Shown: positions 17,068-26,302, numbered from the stretch's first letter. The stretch is 64,000 nucleotides of DNA from Trinickia violacea (GCF_005280735.1 NZ_CP040077.1:4711918-4775917), one strand, 5' to 3'. The notes: generated by a model not told the origin, from the sequence alone. Program-made: numbers and translations.

Positions 17068-18180
17068 TCAACGTTGCCCGAACGAAATATCGCCGAACAA
17101 GGCCTTCTGATCGCGCGGCTGCGAACGCCAGTATTGCGGCGGCGCCTCGACCGTCGCACCGAGCTGCGCGGCGGCATGCCACGGCCAGCGCGGGTCGTAT
17201 AGCATCGCGCGCGCCATCGCGACGCAATCGGCCTTGCCCGATTCGATCAACTCGTTCGCATGCGCCGGATCGGTAATGAGGCCGACGGCGATCGTCGTGA
17301 TGCCGGTCTCCTTCTTGACGGCTTCGGCAAACGGCACTTGATAGCCGGGGCTCAGCGGAATCTTCTGCAGAGGCGACACGCCGCCCGACGACGTATCGAT
17401 CCAATCGCAGCCGCGCTTTTTCAGTTCGTGCGCAAACGCGATCGTATCGTCGAGCGTCCAGCCGCCGTCGACCCAATCCGTCGCCGACACGCGGACGCCG
17501 ACCGGCTTGTCGGCCGGAAACGCAGCGCGCACGATCTCGAAGATCTCGAGCGGAAAGCGCATGCGGTTTTCGCGCGAGCCGCCGTATTCGTCGGTGCGGT
17601 GATTCGCGAGCGGCGAGAGAAACTGGTGCAGCAAATAGCCGTGCGCGCCGTGCACTTCGAGCACGTCGATGCCGAGACGCGCGGCGCGCCGGGCCGTGGC
17701 GGCGAAGGCTTCGCGGATACGATTGAGGCCGGCGGTATCGAGCGCGAGCGGGGGCAGCTCGTCGGGCTTGTGGGCAATCGCCGATGGCGCGTGCGTCATC
17801 CAGCCGCCCTCCGCCACCGGAATCAGTTGGCCGCCATCCCACGGCACATGGCTCGATGCCTTACGCCCGGCGTGCGAGAGCTGCATTGCGACGGGAATCT
17901 TCGAGTGCTTGCGAATGGCCGCGAGCACCGGCACGAGCGCGCGTTCGGTCACGTCGTCCCACAAGCCGAGACAGCCCGGCGTGATGCGCCCGTCAGGCTC
18001 GACGGCCGTCGCTTCGATGCACAACATCCCCGCGCCCGACAGCGCGAGATGACCGAGATGGATCATGTGCCATGCGGTCGCCTCGCCGCGTTCGGCGGAG
18101 TACTGGCACATCGGGGAGACAACGATGCGGTTCGGAAGCGTCACGCTGCGCAGCGTGAGCGGAGAAAACAACGCGGCCAT
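17068..18180 (-). CDS. NADH:flavin oxidoreductase / old yellow enzyme family (YqjM-like)
   Basis: 370 residues. TIM-barrel FMN ene-reductase: LPNRIVVSPMCQYSAERG (Cys25 next to the flavin as in YqjM), AMQLSHAGRKAS, HGAHGYLLHQFLSPLANHRT (substrate-binding His residues and barrel loop) and the FMN phosphate-binding late strand. It reduces activated C=C bonds with NAD(P)H; physiological substrate unknown. No operon partner. Confidence 0.92.
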   Translation of the reverse strand: MAALFSPLTLRSVTLPNRIVVSPMCQYSAERGEATAWHMIHLGHLALSGAGMLCIEATAVEPDGRITPGCLGLWDDVTERALVPVLAAIRKHSKIPVAMQLSHAGRKASSHVPWDGGQLIPVAEGGWMTHAPSAIAHKPDELPPLALDTAGLNRIREAFAATARRAARLGIDVLEVHGAHGYLLHQFLSPLANHRTDEYGGSRENRMRFPLEIFEIVRAAFPADKPVGVRVSATDWVDGGWTLDDTIAFAHELKKRGCDWIDTSSGGVSPLQKIPLSPGYQVPFAEAVKKETGITTIAVGLITDPAHANELIESGKADCVAMARAMLYDPRWPWHAAAQLGATVEAPPQYWRSQPRDQKALFGDISFGQR

Positions 18181-18270
18181 GGAAATCTCCGACGGGATTC
18201 GCCCGATGCGACAGGGAAGCGCCCGAGGATAGCACGCGGGTTTTATGCTTGCAGACGGGCGACGCAGCGC

Positions 18271-18996
18271 CTATTTACGCTTCGCCGCGCCTGCCGTGTC
18301 GAGCCATTCATCGAAGGTCTTGCGCGCGGCGATCTCGAGCGCAGGGCCGAAACGGACCGTGTCGGCACGCAATTGCTGTGCGTCGACACCCGGCGTCGCG
18401 GCGATGTCTCCCGCATTGCCGATAAGCCAGGGCTCGAACCGTTCGGCGCGAATCTCCGGATGGCATTGAAACCCGAGCACGTGATCGCCCCACGAAAACA
18501 CCTGGTTTTCGCAAGCCGGCGTGGAGGCAAGATGCGTGGCGCCGGCCGGAAGGTCGAAGGTGTCGCCGTGCCAATGGAACATCGAGGTATGCGCGCCGTC
18601 GAGATGGCGCAGCGGCGAAGCCTGTCCCGCGGCAGTCAGCCTGAGCGGGCTCCAGCCGAGCTCCTTGGTAGCCGCCGGATAGACGCGCGCCCCGAGCACG
18701 CGCGCGATCAGTTGCGCGCCGAGGCAAATTCCGAGCGTCGGAAGCCCGGCGGCGATGCGTTTTTCGAGCAGGGAAAGAATCGGCCTGAGTGTCGGGTAGG
18801 CAGCGTCGTCAAACGCGCTGATCGGCCCGCCGAGCACCACGGTCAGCGTTGCCGCGGCCGGGTCCGGCGCATCGAGGCACGCCAGGCCGACGTCCAGATA
18901 GCGCAGCGCCACGCCGCGCTCGCCCAGCACGCGTTCGAGAGTCCCTAAATCCTCGAAGTACACATGGCGAATAGCCAACGCTTCGCGATTCCTCAA
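18271..18996 (-). CDS. Class I glutamine amidotransferase-like protein
   Basis: 241 residues. Nucleophile Cys in PTLGICLGAQLIARVLG, catalytic His in GFQCHPEIRAE. Related to the GuaA-like amidotransferase domain proteins that act on small amines. The start used is TTG at 18996, preceded by GGGGAG; a GTG about 12 codons downstream is the alternative. Acceptor not identifiable; no synthetase partner nearby. Confidence 0.85.
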   Translation of the reverse strand: MRNREALAIRHVYFEDLGTLERVLGERGVALRYLDVGLACLDAPDPAAATLTVVLGGPISAFDDAAYPTLRPILSLLEKRIAAGLPTLGICLGAQLIARVLGARVYPAATKELGWSPLRLTAAGQASPLRHLDGAHTSMFHWHGDTFDLPAGATHLASTPACENQVFSWGDHVLGFQCHPEIRAERFEPWLIGNAGDIAATPGVDAQQLRADTVRFGPALEIAARKTFDEWLDTAGAAKRK

Positions 18997-19094
18997 GGCT
19001 CAGCTCCCCGCGACGAGTTCGGACGAGAATTCGAGAGACGGCGCCGAAAGCCAGACAGCCGGTACGCGACCGGCCTGTCTGTGCACAAGCGCCA

Positions 19095-19739
19095 TCAGCC
19101 TTGCTGCGCGAAAATCTTCCAGGTCTTTTTCTGCGTGCCGACGTCGGCTTCTTCGTGGACCGAACAATCGAGACGCAAGTCCGTGTCGGCAAACGACAGC
19201 TCGAGCAGCTTGCAGCGATGCGGCGTCTTCTTCGGATTCTTGCTCGGCTCGAAGTGCGTGCAAGTCACGCACATCCGGTGCTGCGGAATGTCGCCCTGCA
19301 CTTGCAGCTGGCGAATCATCTTCAGCAGCGTGCGATAGAACACGGCCTGCTCTTCGTCGCGCAGCGTGCCGATCGCTTCGGACAGGAAGTCCGGCCACTG
19401 CAGCGCGCGCTTGGCCGCGGTACGGCCGCGAGCCGTCAGGCGCACGGCCAGTGCGCGGCCGTCGTCGAGCGCACGGCGCTTTTCGACGAGGCCCTTGGTT
19501 TCGAGCGTGCTGACCGCATCGCTCGTCGTCGCGGCCGTCAATGCCGTCTCGCGCGCGATCTCGCCCAAGCGCATCGGACCCTTGCGCTGCATCAGCAAGA
19601 CGAGGATCTCGCCCTGCGTCGGCGTCAGGCCGGCGCCTTCGGCCCACTCCCATGCCTGGCTGCGCATGGCCGTGCTCAACCGTAACAGGCTGTGCGTCAC
19701 GCGCCCGGTTGCTTGCTCTCCGTATACACCTTCGCTCAT
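19095..19739 (-). CDS. MarR-family regulator with C-terminal cysteine-rich extension
   Basis: 214 residues, about 60 longer than a plain MarR protein. Winged HTH spans roughly residues 15-145 (TPTQGEILVLLMQRKGPMRL, ALTAATTSDAVSTLETKGLV, wing RRALDDGRALAVRL). The tail carries Cys157, Cys160, Cys176 and Cys192 plus His162, 175 and 196 (CVTCTHFEP, HRCKLLE, LDCSVHE), suggesting a zinc or Fe-S site and possibly redox sensing. It borders the inverted DnaA-box module at 20022. Confidence 0.88.
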   Translation of the reverse strand: MSEGVYGEQATGRVTHSLLRLSTAMRSQAWEWAEGAGLTPTQGEILVLLMQRKGPMRLGEIARETALTAATTSDAVSTLETKGLVEKRRALDDGRALAVRLTARGRTAAKRALQWPDFLSEAIGTLRDEEQAVFYRTLLKMIRQLQVQGDIPQHRMCVTCTHFEPSKNPKKTPHRCKLLELSFADTDLRLDCSVHEEADVGTQKKTWKIFAQQG

Positions 19740-20021
19740 AGTCTTTCGTTCGCTATTGACAGCGTACCGCTGCTTAGTCGGCCGCGTGACGCCTCGCGCC
19801 TACGGCCTGCCGTGGGGCGGCTCGCCGCGGTTTTCTCGCGGGCGGGCCGATTCTACTATCTCAAAAATTTCGCGCTGCGTGAGCTTCAAAAAACCGCTCT
19901 TTCAGGGGCGCCGCGCTCTTCGGCGATGCGCCATGCGTTATACCCGATCGTCGAGTCATCCGCATGACTTCACGCCGTAGCAAAACCGTCATTCTATTCG
20001 AGAGCGGAGAATCGTACAGCT

Positions 20022-20304
20022 AAGTTATTCAGTGAATGTTGTGGATAACCTTGGGACAACTGCTGGGACTCATTGTGCGTGATTTCTTGATAACGTCATA
20101 GTGCGACGTAAACGTTACCGAAGTTATCCCGCCGTCAGGCCGCAACCACACGCTTCGCCCACGAGGTTATCGTTTACGCAGCCCGTTGAGTTTACGCCGA
20201 ATTCTCGGGTTTTCCACAGACGGGCACGGCCCTTGTTAACTATTACTACGTTTGTATACGTAAACTTTAAGAAAACCTAAAGGAACGGCTGCCGGTGGTA
20301 TACG
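20022..20304 (-). other. DnaA-box module, copy A (candidate origin element)
   Basis: Non-coding region. Read on the minus strand it has, in order: GTATAC, GTTTAC-GTATAC-ACGTAGTA-AGTTAACAA, a TGTGGAAAA box (20210-20218), further GTTTAC/CGTAAAC copies (four CGTAAAC in either orientation between 20107 and 20265), GGTTATCCACA (box 20040-20048) and, 10 bases on, AATAACTT. The order and spacing match copy B at 23192-23487, which lies in the opposite orientation. The rest of 19740-20373 holds no gene. Confidence 0.65.
20040..20048 (-). promoter_or_regulatory. DnaA box
   Basis: Exact TTATCCACA on the minus strand, in the GGTTATCCACA context shared with the box at 23461. Confidence 0.7.
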
Positions 20305-20373
20305 CGGAAGCGAAAAAACCTGATGCAGTTCCTTAAAACTGCCGGGCAGCTTGCTTCGCCCTCGGCGCTGCCT

Positions 20374-21489
20374 CTAGCCGCGCCACTGCAAGCACTGCTG
20401 CCGGACGGCTTCGTGCAGCGACTTTTCCTTGTCGAATACGCCGCGCAGCCAGGTCGCGTCGTTGACTTGCCCGCGCGCAATGGCAGCAACCTCGGTGAGC
20501 GCCGCCTTCGAGCCGAGCACCTCGGCATGCGGCGCGATCGCATCCAGCGTTTCGAGAATGTCCTCGGAAATCGAACGGCGCTCGCCCGTCTGCGGATTGA
20601 TGCACATGCCCGCCAGACCGAAGCGGCATGCCTCGAACCGGTTGAACGTATAGACGAGGTAATCGTCCTCTTTCGGCGTCACAGGCTTGTCGAGCAGCAG
20701 ATGGCGCGCGAGCGTCTGGATGTAGCACGCGATCGCCGCGGCGCGATCGACGGACAGCGGTGTATCCATCACGCGCACCTCGATCGTGCCGAAACCGGGC
20801 TTTGGCCGGATGTCCCAGTAGAAGTCCTTCATGCTGTTGACGACGCCCGTTTTGACCATCTTCGAGAAATATTCCTCGAAGCTGTCCCAGGTCAGCACGA
20901 ACGGCGCGCGGCCCGAAAGCGGAAACGCGAACACGGAATTCAGGCGTGCCGAATGAAAACCGGTGTCCACGCCTTGCACGTAGGGCGACGAGGCCGACAA
21001 CGCGATGAAATGCGGAATGAAGCGCGACATCGAATGCAGCATGAAAAGCGCGCTGTCCGGGTCCGGGCAGCCGATATGCACGTGCTGCCCGAACACCGTG
21101 AACTGTTTCGCGAGATATCCGTAAAGCTCGGAAAGGTACTGAAAGCGTGGCGTATCGAAAATCTGCCGCTCGCTCCATTGCTGGAACGCGTGCGTGCCGC
21201 CGCCGCACAGGCCGACGTTCAGGTGATCGGCCGCCGCGACGAGCGTGTCGCGGATCTTGCGCAGATCGGCCACGGCCTGTTCGTGCGACGTGCAGATGCC
21301 CGTCGACAGCTCGATCATGCTTTCGGTGATTTCGGGCGTGATGTTGCCCGGGATTTTCTCGTCCTTGACGATCCGCATCAGATCCGACGCGGCTTTGGTC
21401 AGATCATAGTCGTGCGTGTTGACGACCTGGATCTCGAGCTCCACGCCGAATGTGAAAGGCTTGGAGTTGATGAAGGCTTCGAGCGACAT
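20374..21489 (-). CDS. ybdK: YbdK-type carboxylate-amine ligase (glutamate-cysteine ligase-like, GCS2 family)
   Basis: 371 residues, family-typical. Begins FTFGVELEIQVVNTHDYDL; conserved GGTHAFQQW, VFGQHVHIGCPDPD and FGTIEVRVMDTPLS segments form the ATP-grasp-like active site. YbdK proteins ligate glutamate and an amine weakly in vitro; the true role is unsettled. The genuine glutathione gene gshA is at 45896-47509, so this is a second, distinct ligase family. Lies 20 bases after the antiporter gene and between the two DnaA-box modules. Confidence 0.9.
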   Translation of the reverse strand: MSLEAFINSKPFTFGVELEIQVVNTHDYDLTKAASDLMRIVKDEKIPGNITPEITESMIELSTGICTSHEQAVADLRKIRDTLVAAADHLNVGLCGGGTHAFQQWSERQIFDTPRFQYLSELYGYLAKQFTVFGQHVHIGCPDPDSALFMLHSMSRFIPHFIALSASSPYVQGVDTGFHSARLNSVFAFPLSGRAPFVLTWDSFEEYFSKMVKTGVVNSMKDFYWDIRPKPGFGTIEVRVMDTPLSVDRAAAIACYIQTLARHLLLDKPVTPKEDDYLVYTFNRFEACRFGLAGMCINPQTGERRSISEDILETLDAIAPHAEVLGSKAALTEVAAIARGQVNDATWLRGVFDKEKSLHEAVRQQCLQWRG

Positions 21490-21509
21490 GGCGTCCTCTG
21501 CAATTCAAA

Positions 21510-22715
21510 TCAAATGTCGCGGCGTTCGCCGACGAGCGTCAGGCTGCGATATACGAGCCACGGACCCACGATCTGCAACACCACGATCGAGCACATGACG
21601 ACCGCGCTCAGCATCGGATCGAACTTCGGGAACAGGTCGTAAGTATCTTGGACGAGCAAATAGGCAAGCGCCGACATCGGCGAGAGCGACAAGCCGAGCG
21701 CGGCGCCCTGCTTCCAGTTGAGCCCGCTCGGCTTGGCGAACGCGAGCACGCCGACGAGCTTCGCGACGAACCGCGCGACGATCAGTCCAATCGCCGCGAT
21801 GCCGCCAAGCGCGATGTCCTGCCATTCGAACGACGTCAGCGTCAGCACGAACAAGATGACGGTGAGCAGCCACCCCGCCGTGCCGAAATGCTGCGGCCAC
21901 AACTGCGGCTTCGCTACCAGATTCTTCACGATGATGCCGGCGGCCAGCAGGCTCAGGATCGTCGAGAGCCTGAACAGATGCGCAATCGCGATCGCGAGCA
22001 GCACGAGCCCGAACAGCGCGACGAACGAATGCTCATCCTGCAAATTGAAGCGCCGATACAGGAAGGTACAAGCGCGCGCGAGCAAGAACGCGAGAATCAG
22101 CGAGCCGACGAGCAGATAGAGCGGCTGAACGATCGTCGCGAAGACGTTGCCATACGTTTCCTGATGCACCCAGCCCGATACGAGCTTCTCGATGACGACG
22201 GCGTACATGCTGTTGAGCGCGGTAAGCGTCAGGAGACGTTGCGTCACCTGCCCTTCGGCGCGCAGCTCGGTCTTCAGCTGAATCACCATGGCGGGCGACG
22301 TCGCCATGGCGATCGACGCGAGCACGACCGCGACGATCACCGGCACGCGCAGGAACATCAACACGACGAACACGAGGATGAAAGTCAGCGTGGCTTCCGC
22401 GAGGCTCGAGGCGATGAGCCAGGGATTGCGGCGGATCCACCGCAAGTCGAGCCGGCCGCCGAGCTCGAACAGCAGCAAGCCGAGCGCGACGTCGAGCAAC
22501 AGGCGCGACGTGCCTCCGGTGCTCGCATCGATCACGCCCAAGCCCGCGGCACCGGCGATCAGTCCGATCACGCCGTAGCCCGAGATACGCGGCAAATGCC
22601 AGGCCCGATAGCAGAGTTCGCCGAGCAAACCCGCGGCGAGCATCGCGAGGCCCGCCCAAAAGATGGCGTCGGGCACGAGCGGCCAAACGGGAAAGAATGA
22701 AAACGCCGATTTCAT
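21510..22715 (-). CDS. Monovalent cation:proton antiporter, CPA2/KefB-like membrane domain
   Basis: 401 residues from ATG 22715, preceded by AAGGAGA. Eleven to thirteen hydrophobic segments; GLGVIDASTGGTSRLLLDVA and LGLLLFELGGRLDLRWIRRN resemble the early CPA2 helices, and AIAMATSPAMVIQLKTELRA resembles the ion-binding core. There is no RCK/KTN regulatory domain, so it is a short form. Likely Na+ or K+/H+ exchange at the inner membrane. Same strand as ybdK. Confidence 0.85.
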   Translation of the reverse strand: MKSAFSFFPVWPLVPDAIFWAGLAMLAAGLLGELCYRAWHLPRISGYGVIGLIAGAAGLGVIDASTGGTSRLLLDVALGLLLFELGGRLDLRWIRRNPWLIASSLAEATLTFILVFVVLMFLRVPVIVAVVLASIAMATSPAMVIQLKTELRAEGQVTQRLLTLTALNSMYAVVIEKLVSGWVHQETYGNVFATIVQPLYLLVGSLILAFLLARACTFLYRRFNLQDEHSFVALFGLVLLAIAIAHLFRLSTILSLLAAGIIVKNLVAKPQLWPQHFGTAGWLLTVILFVLTLTSFEWQDIALGGIAAIGLIVARFVAKLVGVLAFAKPSGLNWKQGAALGLSLSPMSALAYLLVQDTYDLFPKFDPMLSAVVMCSIVVLQIVGPWLVYRSLTLVGERRDI

Positions 22716-23191
22716 CGTTGTGGCTTCTCCTTTGCAAACAACCGAGCGGCGCATGGCCACGTCACGACCAGCCAGCCTGAGAGGCCGCTGTGTTCTGACT
22801 CGCAACGCGAGTGGTCGATGTTCGAATGAAAGCTGAAACGGATGCGCCGGCACGGCGGGTGCGTTGGACGGACCCTGGCACGCAGCCAGTGTGCAAGGTG
22901 TTGCATTCGGCAAGACGCGTTGAACTGCTGCCGTCTTGATGATGGATCAGATTCCGAAGCGGGCGCACCGTTCCGTCGAAGCATCGGTGCGATGTCCGCC
23001 ACCGATACGGGAAGAAGCCGGATTGTGCCACAGCAAACCCGTGTACGGCACGAATCCACGCTAATTCGCTTCAATTTCGGTAAAAACGAGGCTTAACTTC
23101 AGACATGACGGAAGAATCGACCGATTCGGGCGATATGCGGATTGGATTTCCGCTTCGGTTTGTCTGCCTCAGATGCTTTGATGCGTTTCGA

Positions 23192-23487
23192 GGTATACGC
23201 AGCCCGGGCGGTTCAGGTGTCTTGGTTTACTGGTTTACCGTATGTATACGTAGTAGAAGTTAACAAAGGCACCACTTTTCTGTGGATAACTCCCCATTCC
23301 CAATCCAAATCAGACGTTTACCGAACGCATAACCGAATGCGGAGCATGTGCGCCGGCGACGGGCAAGGTTGAGTAACTTTTTGCCGTTTCGCCGGACCGC
23401 CGACTTACCCCGTATACGTGCACATCGCGTCCACACGAATTTCGCGTGACTTTCGCTAGGTTATCCACAGCGTCGGGTGGATAACTT
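23192..23487 (+). other. DnaA-box module, copy B (candidate origin element)
   Basis: Reading rightward: GTATAC (23193), GTTTAC, the GTATAC-ACGTAGTA-AAGTTAACAA block, CTGTGGATAAC (box 23281-23289), GTTTACC, GTATACG (23412), GGTTATCCACA (box 23461-23469), then after 10 bases GGATAACTT with a one-mismatch box (23476-23484). It ends 6 bases from the mnmC stop. It is the diverged inverted partner of the module at 20022-20304. The rest of 22716-23191 shows no gene. Confidence 0.65.
23461..23484 (+). promoter_or_regulatory. Two DnaA boxes in opposite orientation
   Basis: TTATCCACA at 23461-23469 is exact; GGTGGATAA at 23476-23484 is the reverse orientation with one mismatch from TGTGGATAA. Confidence 0.7.
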
Positions 23488-23493
23488 TTTCGC

Positions 23494-25461
23494 TCAATCG
23501 AGTGCGCCGTGACGCAGCGCGCGCAATAGATAGCGCGCGGGGTCGATGCTTTCGGCCAGATCCCGTTCGATCGGCCAAGGCTCGCCTTCGATCTGCGAGG
23601 CGATCAACTCAGCGGCAAGCGTCGCCCAGACAAGGCCGCGCGAACCGTAGGCGAAGGCGCCATAGAGACCGTCGGCGCGCGGCAGGTCGAGCGGCCATGC
23701 GCCGCGCAGGGCCGCCGCGTCGCGCGACGCTGCGCCTTCGTCGGCCAGCGCGCCGGCCATCGGCAAACGATCGCTGGTGACGCAGCGAAACGCGACGCGT
23801 CCTTCGAGCATGCCCGGGTCAGTCGCCGTGAGTTCGTCGGCAACATCCGGCATCAGTTGCGCAAGCCGTTCGAGATTTTCTAGATGGCCCGGTGCGCGCA
23901 TGGCGCGATCGGCATCGTCGACTTCGTATGTCGCGCCGGTCAGCGTGATGCCGTGGGCGAGCGGCACGGCATAGCCCTCGCCGATCAACGGCACGCGCAA
24001 GTCAGAGGCGACGCCTGCGGGCAACAGCGTCAGTTGGCCGCGCACGATGCGCGTCGGAGCTTGGTGAAGTCCCGCGACGCGCGCGGCATCGCAGGCGTTC
24101 GCGAAGATCACCACGGACGCGGACGCAACCGGCCGGCCTGCCGCATCGATGACGCACCATCGATCGTCAACGCGTTCGATGCGCTGCACCTCCACGCCGA
24201 AGTGCCGCGTGAGCAAGTCGCCGGCTGCTTCGCATTGCGCTTGGCACAGCGCGCCAGGATCGAGCGACCCGCCGCGCGGATAGAGCCAGCCACCGCCGGT
24301 TAGCGCAACGTTCGCGAGCGCTTGTGCGTCCGTCTGCGAAGCCGGCGTGACGAAGTCCGCCGGATAGCCGAGCGAGATGATGGCGTCGGTCATCGCACGC
24401 GTTTCGTCTGCATCGATGGCGAGATGCAAAAGGCCGAGTGTGCTGCGCTGGAATGCGTAGCCGCGTTGTTCGAGCGCGCTCCAGCGTCTTAGTGCATAGA
24501 GAAAACCTGCACGTGTGATGCGCGAGGCGACGCTGTCGTCGCGTGAAATCAGCGGGTGGAATACACCAGCCGGATTGCCCGATGCTTCGCGCGCGGCGGC
24601 CGCGTGCCGGTCGATCAAACTGATGCGCCAACCGCGCGCGGCCAACCGCTCGGTCAGCGAGCAACCGGCAAGGCCAGCGCCGATCACGATCGCATGCCGC
24701 TCGCCGACGGTAAGCGGCATCGGCGGCTCATGACGCCGTACGCGCCAGCGAGGCGCAAATTCCCCGACCAGCATTGCCCGTTTCCAGCCGAAGCCTTCCA
24801 CTTTCTTGTAGCTGAAACCGGCCTGTTCGAGCGAGCGCTTGACGTCGCCGGCGCTCGTATAAGTGGCGAACGTCGCGCCATCCCCGGCTAGACGTGCAAG
24901 CGACTTGAAGACCGGAAGCGACCACATGTCCGGATTCTTCGCCGGCGAGAATCCGTCTAGATAGAAAGCATCGGCGCGCAGCCACAGTTTCGGCAGGAGC
25001 TCGAGCGCGTCGCCGAATGCGAGCGTTAAGGTCACGCGCCCGCCTTCGAATTCGAGCCGGTGCATGCCGGGCACGAGCATCGGCCATGCATCGCCAAGCT
25101 GCTGCGCAAGCGGCGATATGGTTGCATCTGCAACGATCCGGCCGTGAACTGCACGCAAATCCAGCTGTGAAAACGGATGTTTTTCGATCGACACGAAGTG
25201 CAGCCGCTCGCAACGCGTCGGGTCGGCACGCCATGCGGCCCAGGTCGCGAGGAAGTTGCCGCCGGCTCCGAAGCCTGTCTCGACGATCGTGAAGACGCGC
25301 CGCTCACGCCAGCGCTGCGGCAGTCCATTGCCCGCGATGAACACGTGATGCGCTTGCGCGAGTGCGCCGACAGCACTGTGATAAATGTCGTCGTAGGCCG
25401 GGGAGAACAGCGTGCCGTCGTCGCGAAACGCAAGTGTGGCGGGGATGAGCGGGTCGGTCAT
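23494..25461 (-). CDS. mnmC: Bifunctional tRNA 5-methylaminomethyl-2-thiouridine biosynthesis protein MnmC
   Basis: 655 residues from ATG 25461 (MTDPLIPATLAFRDDGTLFS); the frame stays open upstream but no family member starts there. N-terminal methyltransferase half (ETGFGAGGNFLATW at 61-74, FYLDGFSPAKNPDMW at 167-181) makes mnm5 from nm5. The FAD half begins at IVIGAGLAGCSLTERLAARG (258-277) and removes carboxymethyl from cmnm5s2U. It works after MnmE/MnmG on tRNA wobble U34; mnmE is also in this window. Confidence 0.95.
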   Translation of the reverse strand: MTDPLIPATLAFRDDGTLFSPAYDDIYHSAVGALAQAHHVFIAGNGLPQRWRERRVFTIVETGFGAGGNFLATWAAWRADPTRCERLHFVSIEKHPFSQLDLRAVHGRIVADATISPLAQQLGDAWPMLVPGMHRLEFEGGRVTLTLAFGDALELLPKLWLRADAFYLDGFSPAKNPDMWSLPVFKSLARLAGDGATFATYTSAGDVKRSLEQAGFSYKKVEGFGWKRAMLVGEFAPRWRVRRHEPPMPLTVGERHAIVIGAGLAGCSLTERLAARGWRISLIDRHAAAAREASGNPAGVFHPLISRDDSVASRITRAGFLYALRRWSALEQRGYAFQRSTLGLLHLAIDADETRAMTDAIISLGYPADFVTPASQTDAQALANVALTGGGWLYPRGGSLDPGALCQAQCEAAGDLLTRHFGVEVQRIERVDDRWCVIDAAGRPVASASVVIFANACDAARVAGLHQAPTRIVRGQLTLLPAGVASDLRVPLIGEGYAVPLAHGITLTGATYEVDDADRAMRAPGHLENLERLAQLMPDVADELTATDPGMLEGRVAFRCVTSDRLPMAGALADEGAASRDAAALRGAWPLDLPRADGLYGAFAYGSRGLVWATLAAELIASQIEGEPWPIERDLAESIDPARYLLRALRHGALD

Positions 25462-25598
25462 GCGGATGAGAGAAGGCGGCTGCGGGTCTTGGGAAAAACG
25501 CCGGGCACGCGAAACATGCCCCCTCGGTACGGCGAAATCGCGCTTGCCGAGGCTTGGGCAAATCGTCCGAAAACGGTCTTGAGCGCTCGGCGGAAATG

Positions 25599-25650
25599 CC
25601 GCAACGCCCCGTCTGGCGGGCGTTTGCGGAGCGTTGGCAAAAACCAACGC
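25599..25650. repeat. Two adjacent stem-loops between mnmC and hupB
   Basis: First hairpin: CCGCAA+CGCCC pairs with GGGCG+TTGCGG (25599-25629, one bulge). Second: perfect GCGTTGG/CCAACGC with a CAAAAA loop (25631-25650). No T-run follows on either strand. They lie in the mnmC upstream region, about 140 bases before its start. Function unknown. Confidence 0.4.
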
Positions 25651-25878
25651 CTCTATGCGGCGACCCGTCAACTCGCTTAGCATGTCCGATTCGCGCGGGC
25701 TCAATCGCGCGAAACCCAGCAGCGACAAGGCATTGAGAGGCTAAATTCTTTGAAAGCCTTGCCGTTATTGGGTTTGCGCTGCGCTATCATAGCAAGCGCC
25801 GCAGGGCAAAGCGGAAAGCTTGGCCGTCGTGTGACGACGTCGAGCGCGGCGGTAGTCGGCGCGCTCGGCGGCAAGGGC

Positions 25879-25906
25879 TCGACGGCAAAGCCCGCGCACG
25901 TATAAT
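25879..25906 (+). promoter_or_regulatory. hupB promoter
   Basis: A perfect TATAAT -10 (25901-25906) with TCGACG as -35 (25879-25884, 4 of 6 matches to TTGACA) and a 16-base spacer. The predicted start near 25913 gives a leader of about 43 bases ending in an AAGGA ribosome site before hupB. Confidence 0.65.
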
Positions 25907-25955
25907 CGGCGCGTTCGCGCTGTTCGTATCACCTTAACCTGAGAAAGGAACCTTA

Positions 25956-26234
25956 ATGAACAAACAGGAACTGATCGACGCCGTCGCTGCTCAGACGGGC
26001 GCCAGCAAGGCTCAAACCGGCGAAACGCTGGACACGCTGCTCGAAGTGATCAAGAAGTCAGTCTCGAAGGGCGACGCGGTTCAACTGATCGGCTTCGGCA
26101 GCTTCGGCTCGGGCAAGCGCGCAGCACGTACCGGCCGCAACCCGAAGACCGGCGAGACCATCAAGATCCCGGCCGCGAAGACTGTCAAGTTCACGGCTGG
26201 CAAGGCGTTCAAGGACGCCGTCAACAAGCGCTAA
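25956..26234 (+). CDS. hupB: DNA-binding protein HU
   Basis: 92 residues, standard HU length. MNKQELIDAVAAQTGASKAQ opening, the GFGSFGSGKRAARTGRNPKT arm region with the conserved RNP proline motif, and KFTAGKAFKDAVNKR end. It bends and compacts DNA as a dimer; HU also helps open replication origins. It is a monocistronic unit with its own promoter and terminator. Confidence 0.97.
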   Translation: MNKQELIDAVAAQTGASKAQTGETLDTLLEVIKKSVSKGDAVQLIGFGSFGSGKRAARTGRNPKTGETIKIPAAKTVKFTAGKAFKDAVNKR

Positions 26235-26258
26235 GCACTCAGCTGCCTGGTTGTTGAC

Positions 26259-26282
26259 ACCCGCCCATGGCGGGTTTTTTTT
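26259..26282 (+). terminator. Intrinsic terminator of hupB
   Basis: Perfect 7-bp stem ACCCGCC/GGCGGGT with a 3-base loop followed by eight T, 25 bases after the hupB stop. Confidence 0.9.
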
Positions 26283-26302
26283 CGCCTGGGCGTTCGTGGG
26301 TT

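Noticed and set aside
25462..25728. 89-residue N-terminal extension of MnmC
   Set aside because: The frame is open but the sequence does not resemble MnmC, and ATG 25461 gives the normal family start.
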